From the NCBI GenBank assembly GCA_947629575.1, contig CANREF010000002.1, positions 124,001 through 188,000 of the forward strand: a stretch of DNA of 64,000 nucleotides, given 5' to 3'. This document shows positions 26,116-35,085 of this stretch, piece after piece. The stretch comes from an uncultured Clostridia bacterium. Its GTDB lineage: Bacteria; Bacillota; Clostridia; Christensenellales; Borkfalkiaceae. Each line of letters begins with the position of its first letter. The stretch's first letter is position 1. The notes below the pieces were generated by a model. It was not told the origin of the DNA. It saw nothing but the letters and a program-made list of their open reading frames with translations, and made no database searches. Both the position numbers and the translations under genes were made by a program.

Positions 26116-27267
26116 TTACAGTTCGTAAACCTCTTTTGTCCCGAGCGCCTCGCTCAAAAGCCTTTCGACGTCGAGCTTCCCCTCTTCCTCCTCGATAAAG
26201 GAGAGCTTCGGACGGGTGGCGGGGAATTCGGGCAGGAACACCGTACAGCAGTCTTCGAAGGGCAGAACGGACGTTTCAAAAGTGCCGATCTTTTTGGCGA
26301 GAGCGATGATCTCGTCCTTGTCAAAGCCGATGAGCGGACGCAGAACGGGAAGGGAGACGACCGCGTTGGACGAGGTGATGCCCTCGATGGTCTGGCTGGC
26401 GACCTGACCCAAGCTCTCGCCCGTGATGAGGCATTTGTCGTCGTAGCGCTTTGCGAGCCGCTCGGCAAGGCGGAACATGAATCTTCTCAAAAGTGTGACA
26501 TTGAGTTCGGCGGCGCACTTTGCGTGGATCTCCTCCTGTATGTGGGCGACGTTCAGCGTGACGAGCTTGCCCGTGCAAGTATAGCGGGAAAGGAGCTGTG
26601 AAAGCTCTTTGACCTTTTCCTTTGCGCCGTCGTTGGTGTAGGGATAGCTGTGGAAGTGCAAAAATTCCACGCTCATCCCCCGTTTTGCCATCATGTAGCC
26701 CGCGACGGGGGAATCGATGCCCCCCGAGATGAGGAGCAGTCCCTTTCCCGAAGTGCCCACGGGCATACCGCCCGCGCCCGCCTCGAAAGTGCCGAACACG
26801 AGCGCCGTGCCGTTCTCGCGGACGTCGAGGCAGACGGTGTGTTGCGGCTGATGAACATCCACCGAGAGGGCGGGGAATTCGTCCAAAAGCCTTCCTCCGA
26901 TGCGGGCGCTCAGTTCCATGCTCGTTAAGGGATATTTCTTGTCGGCGCGGTGCGAGGCGACCTTGAAAGTCCCCTCCTTGGGACAGACCTCCCGCGCGGC
27001 GCGGTAGATGCTGTCTTCATCGTAGGGAACGCACAGCCCCACGGAGTAGGAATGAACGCCGAACACGCGGGAAATGCGGCCGCAAAGCTCTTCGAGGCGG
27101 GTTTCGTCGAAGGCGGAGATGAGGTATCTTCCGCTCGTGCGGTGCAGTTCGTGGCGCAAGCCCTTCATGGCGCGCTCCAAGTTGACGAGCAGCACCCGCT
27201 CGAAATAGCCGCGGTTCTTGCCCTTTAAGTGAATTTCCGAATATCGGATGATGATGACTTTTTCCAT
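26116..27267 (-). CDS. thiI: tRNA 4-thiouridine synthase ThiI
   Basis: 383 residues. N-terminal ferredoxin-like and THUMP domains (1-165), then the PP-loop ATPase LLLISGGIDSPVAGYMM. Catalytic cysteine region PFEDCCTVFLP. No C-terminal rhodanese domain, as normal for Firmicutes, where a dedicated cysteine desulfurase hands over sulfur. That desulfurase is encoded one base upstream, so the pair should work together in s4U8 formation in tRNA, possibly also thiamine. Confidence 0.95.
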   Translation of the reverse strand: MEKVIIIRYSEIHLKGKNRGYFERVLLVNLERAMKGLRHELHRTSGRYLISAFDETRLEELCGRISRVFGVHSYSVGLCVPYDEDSIYRAAREVCPKEGTFKVASHRADKKYPLTSMELSARIGGRLLDEFPALSVDVHQPQHTVCLDVRENGTALVFGTFEAGAGGMPVGTSGKGLLLISGGIDSPVAGYMMAKRGMSVEFLHFHSYPYTNDGAKEKVKELSQLLSRYTCTGKLVTLNVAHIQEEIHAKCAAELNVTLLRRFMFRLAERLAKRYDDKCLITGESLGQVASQTIEGITSSNAVVSLPVLRPLIGFDKDEIIALAKKIGTFETSVLPFEDCCTVFLPEFPATRPKLSFIEEEEGKLDVERLLSEALGTKEVYEL

Positions 27268-27268
27268 A

Positions 27269-28390
27269 TTACCCTATCCTTGCTTTCAGTTCTCTTGCGG
27301 CGCAGTTGAGAGCCGCGGCGGCAGTTCCGATCTCCTCCTCCGTCGTCTGCGGGGAAAAACTCAGGCGCAGAACGCCGCCCAAAATTTCCTTCCCGTAGCC
27401 GCACGCCTCGATGACGCGGCTGTACGGCTTTTTGGAGGAACAGGCGCTCCCCGTGCCGACGATGACCCCTTTCTCTTCGCAAAGCCGCTGTAAGATCTCC
27501 CCGCGTAGCCCCTTCGCCGCAACGGTGAGGATGTAGGGCGAACCGCCCGAGGGCGAGATCCGCACGAAAAGTTCCCCGTCGAGCAAACTCCAAAGCCGCT
27601 CGCGGTATTCGGCAAGGCGGCGCAGATCCTCTTCCAAAGCGGAAAATTTCCTCTCTGCGGCATAGGCAAAGTCGAGGATGCCGAGCACGTTCTCCGTGCC
27701 GCTCCGAAGGTTTCCCTCCTGACCGCCGCCGAAGAGGAGCGGCCGCAGGGAGAGCCCCTTCCGCTTGAACAGCCCGCCCGTGCCCTTCAGCCCGCCGATC
27801 TTATGCGCGCTCACGCTGTACAGATCGACGTCCTTGGTGAGGCGGAACGGAAGTTTCCCGAACGCCTGCACGCCGTCGCTGTGGAAAAGACAGCGCGGAT
27901 TTTTCTCCTTCACCGCCCTTGCGAGCGCAAAGATGTCGTTCACCGCGCCCGTCTCGTTGTTGACATGCACGACGGAGACGAGGCTCGTTTTTTCATCTAC
28001 AAGGGACAGAAGCGCCGCTCCGTCCACACTGCCGTCCCCGTTTACGGGGGCGAAGCGGGGCTCGACGCCCCTGTTTTTCAGTTCGGTAAAGGCGGAAAAC
28101 ACCGCCGCGTGTTCCCCCGCCGTCGTAACGGCGTTCCCACGTTTTGCACACGAGAAGACAGCATGATCGTCCGCCTCCGTGCCGCAGGAAGTGAAGAGAA
28201 GTTCAAATGCCGAGGGATTGGCGATTGATTTTAGAATGCTCTCCCGCGCCCCGTTGAGCGCGTTCCTCACCGAGAGCCCCCCGCCATAGAGCGCCGACGG
28301 GTTGAAATATTCCCTTCGGGCAAATTCCTGCGCACGGGAAAAGGCCTCTCCGTCCGGACAGGTCGTCGCGGCATTGTCGAGATAGATCAT
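27269..28390 (-). CDS. Cysteine desulfurase, NifS/IscS family
   Basis: 373 residues. Starts MIYLDNAATT as the family does. PLP-binding lysine in SAHKIGG, HVNNETGAV, RSGTENV, and the sulfur-accepting cysteine in GTGSACSSKK. Frees sulfur from L-cysteine as enzyme persulfide. The gene sits next to thiI, as for the Bacillus subtilis NifZ-ThiI pair, so tRNA thiolation is the likely destination. ATG at 28390 overlaps the upstream stop (ATGA). Confidence 0.93.
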   Translation of the reverse strand: MIYLDNAATTCPDGEAFSRAQEFARREYFNPSALYGGGLSVRNALNGARESILKSIANPSAFELLFTSCGTEADDHAVFSCAKRGNAVTTAGEHAAVFSAFTELKNRGVEPRFAPVNGDGSVDGAALLSLVDEKTSLVSVVHVNNETGAVNDIFALARAVKEKNPRCLFHSDGVQAFGKLPFRLTKDVDLYSVSAHKIGGLKGTGGLFKRKGLSLRPLLFGGGQEGNLRSGTENVLGILDFAYAAERKFSALEEDLRRLAEYRERLWSLLDGELFVRISPSGGSPYILTVAAKGLRGEILQRLCEEKGVIVGTGSACSSKKPYSRVIEACGYGKEILGGVLRLSFSPQTTEEEIGTAAAALNCAARELKARIG

Positions 28391-29007
28391 CTGCTCTCCC
28401 ATTTGTTTCTGCCCGCCGCGCGCACAATGTATTCGATGAGCTGCGTCTTACATTCGAGGATATACACCGATTTCTCTGTGGTGGAGGAATAGAGCATATA
28501 GAAGAATTCCTTTCCCTCGGCGGGCTCGCGGTTGGAGGTTAGATAGATGATCTGCTTCTTCCCCATGCCCGCCGTGACCTGATGAAAGCTGTCGTTGGCG
28601 CACTTGCCCATTTTGAGGATCATGTCGGCGTTGAAGCGCTTATAGAACTTCCGCCGCACGCCGTTGAACACCCTTGAAACACGCAGTTCGTCCTCCACAA
28701 AGATATAGTCGTAGCTCACATTATAGCGGTTTTTGAACTTCCAAAAGAGCGCTCCCGTCCCCGCCATCAGGGCGACAAAGACGAAGTAAGCCGCGATATA
28801 GAAGACGCGCGCCGCGGTATAGACCTGACCCGTTTCTTCATCCACCGTTCCCGCCAAAACAATGGGAACGTAATTGAACGCAAAGGCGACCATGAGCGCC
28901 GCCACCACAAAGGCGATGATCGCGATCACGCGGAACGCCGTGTACCACTTTGCCTCGGTAACGCCGCGCGCAGGCGTCGCGCTCTCCTCATACAATCCCT
29001 CTCTCAA
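28387..29007 (-). CDS. Two-pass membrane protein of unknown function
   Basis: 206 residues. Two hydrophobic helices (about 24-46 and 68-92), then a soluble C-terminal half (YDYIFVEDELRVSRVF, then FYMLYSSTTEKSVYI) that looks like a small beta-rich PH-like or DUF6106-like domain; I cannot name it firmly. The start codon is TTG at 29007, sharing bases with the carB-dapF-like stop, with GGGGAGG inside the end of that gene, so translation is coupled to the fusion protein. Its context between CarB and the desulfurase gives no clear role. Confidence 0.6.
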   Translation of the reverse strand: MREGLYEESATPARGVTEAKWYTAFRVIAIIAFVVAALMVAFAFNYVPIVLAGTVDEETGQVYTAARVFYIAAYFVFVALMAGTGALFWKFKNRYNVSYDYIFVEDELRVSRVFNGVRRKFYKRFNADMILKMGKCANDSFHQVTAGMGKKQIIYLTSNREPAEGKEFFYMLYSSTTEKSVYILECKTQLIEYIVRAAGRNKWESR

Positions 29008-32000
29008 AATTCGATCCTCCCCGTATAAACCTTTTTGACGCCCCCCGTGAGGGTGATCGTCCCGTCCTTTTTACAGCGCACGATGAGGTCTCCCCCCTTC
29101 GCCTTCACCGTGACGTCGGTATCCGCCTCGCACAGTCCCCGCTTCACGCAGGCATAGACGGCCGCAGCCGCACCCGTGCCGCTGGCGTATGTTTCGCCGT
29201 TCCCCTGCTCGAAGGCACGCATCTTCACCGTGACGCGGTTGACGGGCCTGACGACTTCGAGGTCGGGCTTTATGGGAAGCGCCCCGTCGCCGAGAACGCG
29301 CAATTCGTCCTCTTTTAGGTCGCGCGCGTCCACCTGCTCGTCGAAGATAACGCAGTGCCTTCCCTCGAGCTTGACGAAGGAATGATCCTTCCCGCTCTCC
29401 CGAAGGTAGCGGGCAAAGGAGGAGTCCGTCACGTGGGAATCGTCCGCCGCGCCGAGCTCCACGCTCGCCGAGGAGACGCCCCCGCCGAAGGAATAGGCGG
29501 TCACCTTGCGCACGCCGTCTATGGTCTCCACCGTCATGTGTTCGCCCGCGAGTTTCCCGTCGCACAGATATTTCGCCACACAGCGGATGGCGTTGGAGGC
29601 GTTCAGCCCCTCGCTGCCGTCCTGATTGAATACCCTGAGCTTATAGTCGGCGATCTCGGAGCGCTCCACGAGCACGATGCCCACCCCGCCGATGCCGTAG
29701 TGCCGCGACACAAAGTTGATCGCGAGCGATTCGGGACAGGTGATCTCCCCGTCCATATTGTCGAACAGGATATAGTCGTTCCCGCACGACTGCATCTTGA
29801 CGAACCCGAGCGAGAGCTTGTGCTTGCGCAGATGATTGATGTCCACGAGTTCGGTGTTGTATTCGGTGAATTTGCTCGCGATGATGTCGCACAGGGCGTT
29901 CGCCGTATCGAGGGAAGTGAGCACGGTAACGCCGAGCAGTACCGCATGATGATGAAGTTCGATGTAGTCGTTGATGGAATCGACGTCCGTCTTTCCCGTA
30001 TAGATGATATAATCTATCTTACCTTCGTCCATAAGCCCCGAGACCTGCTTGGTCGCCTTGAGCCGCTCGACGACGGTGACGTCGATCCCGAGCGCTTCGA
30101 TCACCTTCGCAGTCCCCGCCGTCGCATAGAGGCGGCAGCCGAGGTCGGCAAACTTTTTGGCGATGGAGACGATCTCGGGCTTGTCCTGATCGTTGATGGT
30201 AAAGTACACCCCGACGGGCTTTTCCTTTGTGGGATGACACATCTTGAACCCCGCCGAGACGAGCCCCTTGAAGAGGGCCTCCTCTATGGTCTTGCCGATG
30301 CCGAGCACCTCTCCCGTGGACTTCATCTCCGGTCCGAGCTGGGAGTTGACGTCGTTGAGTTTTTCAAAGGAAAATACGGGAACTTTGACCGCCACATAGG
30401 GAGAATCGGGGTAAAGTCCCCTTCCATAGCCCAGTTTTTTGAGCTTTGCGCCCGCCATGATGCGGGTCGCGAGTTCCACCATCGGCACGCCCGTCACCTT
30501 GGAGATGTAGGGAACGGTGCGGCTCGCGCGGGGGTTCACCTCAATGACATAGAGCTTCTCCTCATGGATGAGATATTGAATGTTAATGAGCCCCTTCGTC
30601 TTGAGTTCGAGGGCAAGGCGGGTGGAAACTTCCACGATGCGCGCCTTCATCGCGTCCGAGAGATGATAGGGCGGATAAACCGCAATGGAATCCCCCGAGT
30701 GCACGCCCGCGCGCTCCACGTGCTGCATGATGCCGGGGATGAGCACGTCCGCGCCGTCCGAAATGGCGTCCACCTCGAGCTCGCTCCCCATGAGATATTT
30801 GTCGCACAAAACAGGATTTTCTATCTTCTGCGCAAGAATAACGTCCATATAGCGGGAGATGTCGTTTTCGGTGAAGGCTATGGTCATATTCTGCCCGCCG
30901 ATGACATAGCTCGGGCGGAGCAGCACGGGAAAGCCGAGCTGCTGTGCGGCGCTCAGCGCCTCCTCCTTGGTCATGACGGTAAGCCCCTTGGGGCGGGCGA
31001 TCCCGATGCGTTCGAGGAGCTCGTCGAAGCGTTCCCGATCCTCCGCGACGTCCACGCTGTCCGCGCTCGTCCCGAGGATCTTCACTCCCCTCTTCGCAAG
31101 ATAGCCGCACAGCTTGATCGCCGTCTGCCCGCCGAAGGTGACGACGACGCCGTAGGGCCTTTCCACGTCGATGACGTTCTGCACGTCCTCGGGGGTGAGA
31201 GATTCAAAATAGAGCCTGTCCGCCGTGTCGAAATCGGTCGAGACCGTCTCGGGATTATTGTTGATGATGATCACTTCGAAGCCGAGCTCTTTGAGCGTCC
31301 ACACGCAGTGCACGGAGGAATAGTCGAACTCGATCCCCTGCCCGATGCGGATAGGTCCAGAGCCGATGACGATCACCCGCTTTTTACCGTTCTTCTTGCT
31401 CTCCTCCACGAACGGAACTGCCTCGTCGTGCAAAATTTCGTCATACGTAGAGTAAAAATATGGCGTTTGCGCCGAAAACTCCGCGGCACAGGTATCCACC
31501 ATTTTGAACACCGCTCTGCGGTGAGGAACTCTGTTTTTGCTCAAAATTTCGAGCGTTGCATCGGTGAAGCCGAGCTTCTTGCCCGTGAGATATTCCCTTG
31601 CGGTGAGCTTTCTGCCCGCGATGTGTTCCTCATATTCCGCAAGGTTTCCGAGCTTGCACAGAAACCAGCGGTCGATGCCCGTGACGGAGAAAATTTCGTC
31701 GGGCGTGACGCCCGCCTTCAGGGCGGCGTACACGACAAAGAGCCGCTCATCCGTCGTCTTGTGCAGTTCCAAGAGCAGTTCTTCCCTGTTCATGTGGGAG
31801 AACTTGGGCGCGTTGAGGGTGGAAAGCCCGATCTCCGCGCCGCGGACCGCCTTCATGATCGCCTGCTCGAAGGAAGCGCCGATCGCCATGACCTCCCCCG
31901 TCGCCTTCATGCGAGAGCCCAAGCCCCGCTTGGCATACAAAAATTTATCGAAGGGCCACTTGGGGAGCTTGACGACTACATAGTCGAGCGCGGGCTCGAA

Positions 32001-33035
32001 GCAGGCATAGGTCTTGCCTGTGACGTCGTTTTTGATCTCGTCGAGAGTATAGCCGAGGGCGATCTTGGTCGCCACCTTTGCAATGGGATAGCCCGTCGCC
32101 TTGCTCGCGAGGGCGGAGGAGCGCGAAACGCGGGGGTTGACTTCGATGACCGCGTATTCGAAACTCGTGGGGTGCAGGGCGAATTGGCAGTTACAGCCCC
32201 CCTCAATGCCGAGCTCGCTGATGATGTCGAGAGAGGCGGTGCGGAGCATCTGATATTCCTTGTCGGAAAGGGTGACCGCGGGCGCGATGACAATGGAATC
32301 CCCCGTGTGCACGCCAACGGGGTCGAAGTTCTCCATGGAACAGACGGTGATGACGTTCCCCTTCCCGTCGCGCAAGACTTCAAACTCGATCTCCTTCCAG
32401 CCGCCGATGTATTTTTCGATGAGCACCTGTTTGATGGGCGAGAGCATGAGCCCGTTATGGGAGATGAGGCGAAGTTCCTCTTCGGTATATGCAACGCCGC
32501 CGCCCGCGCCGCCGAGGGTGAACGCGGGACGCACGATGACGGGATAGGCGAGCTTTTCGGCGATCGAAACGCATTCCTCCACCGTGTAGGCGATATCCGA
32601 AGGGACGACGGGCTGACCGATCTTCTGCATGGTCTCTTTGAAGAGTTCCCGATCTTCGGAGCGGTCGATAGCGTCGAGCTTTGTGCCGATGAGCTTGACC
32701 CCCCATTCGTCGAGGAAGCCGTCTTTGGCGAGCTTACAGCCCATGGTGAGCCCCGTCTGTCCCCCCAAAGAGGCGAGGAGAGAGTCGGGACGTTCCTTGA
32801 TGATGATGCGCTTTAAGCTGTCCTCGGTGAGAGGCTCGAGATAGATCTCGTCGGCGAGCATCCTGTCCGTCATAATGGTGGCGGGATTGGAATTGCACAA
32901 AACGACGTTGACGCCCGCATCCTTGAGGACGCGGCACGCCTGCGCGCCCGCATAGTCGAATTCCGCCGCCTGCCCGATGACGATGGGTCCCGAGCCGATA
33001 ACGAGAACTTTTTTGATGTCATTACGCTTTGGCAT
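29004..33035 (-). CDS. carB: Carbamoyl-phosphate synthase large subunit fused to a DapF-like domain
   Basis: 1343 residues; CarB is normally about 1060-1080. Residues 1 to about 1065 are a full CarB: LVIGSGPIVIGQAAEFDYAG, two ATP-grasp halves (MKATGEVMAIG in the first, MKSTGEVLGIG in the second), and a C-terminal MGS-type allosteric domain (FTINDQDKPEIVSIAKKF). After the linker VDINHLRKHKLS, residues about 1076-1343 match diaminopimelate epimerase (FVKMQSCGNDYILFDN, NQDGSEG, ETYASGTGA). DapF's catalytic cysteines are absent: CGNG is ASNA (1146-1149) and ACGTGA is ASGTGA (Ser 1285). ERGxGET also reads EQGNGET. A non-racemising partner or regulatory domain is likely. Start ATG 33035 behind GAGGAAG. 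Confidence 0.92.
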   Translation of the reverse strand: MPKRNDIKKVLVIGSGPIVIGQAAEFDYAGAQACRVLKDAGVNVVLCNSNPATIMTDRMLADEIYLEPLTEDSLKRIIIKERPDSLLASLGGQTGLTMGCKLAKDGFLDEWGVKLIGTKLDAIDRSEDRELFKETMQKIGQPVVPSDIAYTVEECVSIAEKLAYPVIVRPAFTLGGAGGGVAYTEEELRLISHNGLMLSPIKQVLIEKYIGGWKEIEFEVLRDGKGNVITVCSMENFDPVGVHTGDSIVIAPAVTLSDKEYQMLRTASLDIISELGIEGGCNCQFALHPTSFEYAVIEVNPRVSRSSALASKATGYPIAKVATKIALGYTLDEIKNDVTGKTYACFEPALDYVVVKLPKWPFDKFLYAKRGLGSRMKATGEVMAIGASFEQAIMKAVRGAEIGLSTLNAPKFSHMNREELLLELHKTTDERLFVVYAALKAGVTPDEIFSVTGIDRWFLCKLGNLAEYEEHIAGRKLTAREYLTGKKLGFTDATLEILSKNRVPHRRAVFKMVDTCAAEFSAQTPYFYSTYDEILHDEAVPFVEESKKNGKKRVIVIGSGPIRIGQGIEFDYSSVHCVWTLKELGFEVIIINNNPETVSTDFDTADRLYFESLTPEDVQNVIDVERPYGVVVTFGGQTAIKLCGYLAKRGVKILGTSADSVDVAEDRERFDELLERIGIARPKGLTVMTKEEALSAAQQLGFPVLLRPSYVIGGQNMTIAFTENDISRYMDVILAQKIENPVLCDKYLMGSELEVDAISDGADVLIPGIMQHVERAGVHSGDSIAVYPPYHLSDAMKARIVEVSTRLALELKTKGLINIQYLIHEEKLYVIEVNPRASRTVPYISKVTGVPMVELATRIMAGAKLKKLGYGRGLYPDSPYVAVKVPVFSFEKLNDVNSQLGPEMKSTGEVLGIGKTIEEALFKGLVSAGFKMCHPTKEKPVGVYFTINDQDKPEIVSIAKKFADLGCRLYATAGTAKVIEALGIDVTVVERLKATKQVSGLMDEGKIDYIIYTGKTDVDSINDYIELHHHAVLLGVTVLTSLDTANALCDIIASKFTEYNTELVDINHLRKHKLSLGFVKMQSCGNDYILFDNMDGEITCPESLAINFVSRHYGIGGVGIVLVERSEIADYKLRVFNQDGSEGLNASNAIRCVAKYLCDGKLAGEHMTVETIDGVRKVTAYSFGGGVSSASVELGAADDSHVTDSSFARYLRESGKDHSFVKLEGRHCVIFDEQVDARDLKEDELRVLGDGALPIKPDLEVVRPVNRVTVKMRAFEQGNGETYASGTGAAAAVYACVKRGLCEADTDVTVKAKGGDLIVRCKKDGTITLTGGVKKVYTGRIEF

Positions 33036-33244
33036 AGATCTTCCTCGTGATTTTGGTTGGAGAGATTGATTTACTCTCGGCGCCATCGCACACCCATGCG
33101 TCATGCTGAGGTGAGGAGTTGGTACGCAGTCCGACAACGCTCTCCCCGAAGCATCTGATGTTCCCGCGAGATTCTTCGGAGACAGCTCTCGGTTTTCATG
33201 TCACTTGGTCACCTCAGAATGACGCGGGGGGGTGAAAGCGGTTG
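33036..33244. repeat. Repeat island R6 (carA/carB)
   Basis: Inverted version of the module with GAGATTCTTCGGAGAC, CTCTCGGTTTTCATG and CTCAGAATGACGCGG, also seen in R4, R7 and R9. Interrupts the expected carA-carB operon; no promoter for carB seen here. Confidence 0.75.
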
Positions 33245-34309
33245 TTATTGCCCTGCGCTCTTCCCTATTCTTTTCAAAAAATCCGCAAAGAGAAATGCGG
33301 CGTCGCGCGGACCGCTGCATGCCTCGGGATGAAATTGCACCGTTGTGGCGTTCAGTTCGGGATAGTCTATCCCTTCGCAAGTGCCGTCGTTGGCGTTGAT
33401 GTAGGAGAGCGTTCCCGTCTTCAGAGAACTTGAAACGACCTCATAACCGTGGTTTTGGCTCGTGATGAACACCCTCCCCGTCTTGAGATCCTTCACGGGT
33501 TGATTGCTTCCGCGGTGTCCGTACTTCATCTTGCGCGTCTCCCCGCCCATTGCAAGGGCAAAGAGCTGGTGTCCCAAACAGATGCCGAAGATCGGCACTT
33601 TGCCCGCAAGCTCTCTGATATTTTGAATAATCTCCACGTTCTCGGCAGGGTCTCCCGGGCCGTTCGCGAGCATCACCCCGTCGGGATGAAGGGCGAGCAC
33701 ATCCCCCGCCGCCGTAAAGGCGGGCACTACCGTCACGCGGCAGCCCCGCTTCACGAGCTCCCGCTCGATGTTCATCTTTGCGCCGAAGTCATACAAAACG
33801 ACGTGCACCTTCCCCTCTCCATAGACCTCTATCCTGTCCGAAGAGACGGAGCGGACGGCGTCGCGCACGCGGTAGCGCTTCAATGCGTCGAAGTCATGGA
33901 AGGGCTTGAAGGAGACCGCCGCGTTCATCACCCCCGCCTCCCGCACCGTGCGGGTGAGTTCGCGGGTATCCACGCCGTACACAGCGGGAATGTTCTGCTG
34001 TTTCAGATAGAGTTCGAGCGCGCCCTCCGAACGGAAATTGGACGGGTCGTCGCACTTCTCCCGCACGATATAGGCGGTGACATGGCTCTTCTTGCTCTCA
34101 AAGTCGGGCGGGATCACACCGTAATTGCCGATGAGCGGGAACGTCTGGGTGACGATCTGTCCGTAGTAGCTCGGGTCGGTGAGGGTCTCGAGATACCCCG
34201 TCATGCCCGTGGTGAATACGAGCTCTCCGACCGTCTCCCGCTCTGCGCCGAAGGAATATCCCTCGAACACTCTTCCGTTTTCCAGTGTGATATAAGCGCG
34301 TTTTTCCAT
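33245..34309 (-). CDS. carA: Carbamoyl-phosphate synthase small subunit
   Basis: 354 residues. N-terminal CPSase_sm domain (ETVGELVFTTGMTGYLETL, DPSYYGQIVTQTFPLIGNYG) and C-terminal class I glutaminase with nucleophile in FGICLGHQ and the His-Glu pair in QFHPEA. Supplies ammonia from glutamine to CarB for arginine and pyrimidine synthesis. ATG at 34309 follows AGGAGAAAG. Lies nine bases behind an acyl-ACP thioesterase, an unusual neighbour. Confidence 0.96.
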   Translation of the reverse strand: MEKRAYITLENGRVFEGYSFGAERETVGELVFTTGMTGYLETLTDPSYYGQIVTQTFPLIGNYGVIPPDFESKKSHVTAYIVREKCDDPSNFRSEGALELYLKQQNIPAVYGVDTRELTRTVREAGVMNAAVSFKPFHDFDALKRYRVRDAVRSVSSDRIEVYGEGKVHVVLYDFGAKMNIERELVKRGCRVTVVPAFTAAGDVLALHPDGVMLANGPGDPAENVEIIQNIRELAGKVPIFGICLGHQLFALAMGGETRKMKYGHRGSNQPVKDLKTGRVFITSQNHGYEVVSSSLKTGTLSYINANDGTCEGIDYPELNATTVQFHPEACSGPRDAAFLFADFLKRIGKSAGQ

Positions 34310-34318
34310 TGCTTTCTC

Positions 34319-35047
34319 CTAACGGGCGAAGGTGAGCCCGCATGAGGCGACGGGGCTGTCCCCTTCCCGCATCTCCAAAACTGCGCCGTCCTCCGTGTCC
34401 CTGCGGACAAGGGTCAGCTCCGCCCCCTCCTTCGCCTGCCTTTGATAGGCGATGCGGAAGCGGGAGAGCGCGGGAAATTCCTCCATTCCGAAACAGTCGA
34501 GGAACAGATCGGCATATTCGGTGTTATTGGCGTGGAGGTAGTGGTCGCAGAGGGACTGTCTCACCGCCGTGCGGTAAACTTCTCTTCCGCCCTCCGCTCT
34601 TTCGATCTTCCACTTGGGCTCGAAGAGCTTTTCGGAATTGTAGGGACAGCGGTCGTTCACCGCGCCGAGGGCAGTCGGGGGGAGCATGACAAAACGGGGC
34701 AAATCAATGAGACACCAGCGTGAAGCCAGCAGCGCAATGATTTCCCCCATTTGGTTCGAAATGCGATAGTCCCGCTCAAAGATGACGTGCCGCGGCGGGA
34801 GCGGCCAAGTCTCCACCGTGAGCGTATCCCCGAGCTTTGCAGGGCTCAAAAGGATGCAGTCTGTATTCACGGTGATGAATCCGTAATTTTTTTGCTTGAG
34901 CGCTTCATAGCCGAATCCGAGTTCGTCCGCGCTCGACGCCGCCGATTCCTGCGCCAAAGACAGGAGCGTGGAGATCTTCAGCCTGTCGCGGAAGTCAAAG
35001 TCGGTATAGCGGAGCGGGAAGCTCCTTTTGTGGCAGTAAGCACCCAT
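34319..35047 (-). CDS. Acyl-ACP thioesterase
   Basis: 242 residues of two hot-dog repeats: first with RYTDFDFRDRLKISTLLSLA, second with SLCDHYLHANNTEYADLFLD (catalytic Asn/His region). Releases free fatty acids from acyl carrier protein. The start is taken as ATG 35047, which has no ribosome binding site and lies nine bases behind a perfect -10 box, so its own message would be leaderless. Upstream in-frame Met codons fall within cwlD. First gene of the thioesterase-carA unit. Confidence 0.88.
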   Translation of the reverse strand: MGAYCHKRSFPLRYTDFDFRDRLKISTLLSLAQESAASSADELGFGYEALKQKNYGFITVNTDCILLSPAKLGDTLTVETWPLPPRHVIFERDYRISNQMGEIIALLASRWCLIDLPRFVMLPPTALGAVNDRCPYNSEKLFEPKWKIERAEGGREVYRTAVRQSLCDHYLHANNTEYADLFLDCFGMEEFPALSRFRIAYQRQAKEGAELTLVRRDTEDGAVLEMREGDSPVASCGLTFAR

Positions 35048-35056
35048 ATCTTCGGT

Positions 35057-35085
35057 ATTATACCACGTCCCGAAGAAGAAGTCAA
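35057..35085 (-). promoter_or_regulatory. Promoter of thioesterase-carA, leaderless geometry
   Basis: TTGACT (35080-35085, overlapping the cwlD stop codon), 17-base spacer, TATAAT (35057-35062). The next start codon is at about +4. Confidence 0.75.

Noticed and set aside
29004-29830. dapF as a separate gene or a decayed pseudogene behind carB
   Set aside because: There is no stop codon between the CarB and DapF-like parts, no internal ribosome binding site at the junction, and the DapF-like part keeps a clean frame and conserved framework to its end, so a true fusion under selection is more likely.
29355-32816. Very long plus-strand frame opposite carB
   Set aside because: GC-rich coding DNA leaves the antisense frame open. 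Its translation has no recognisable domain, and the minus-strand CarB is unmistakable.
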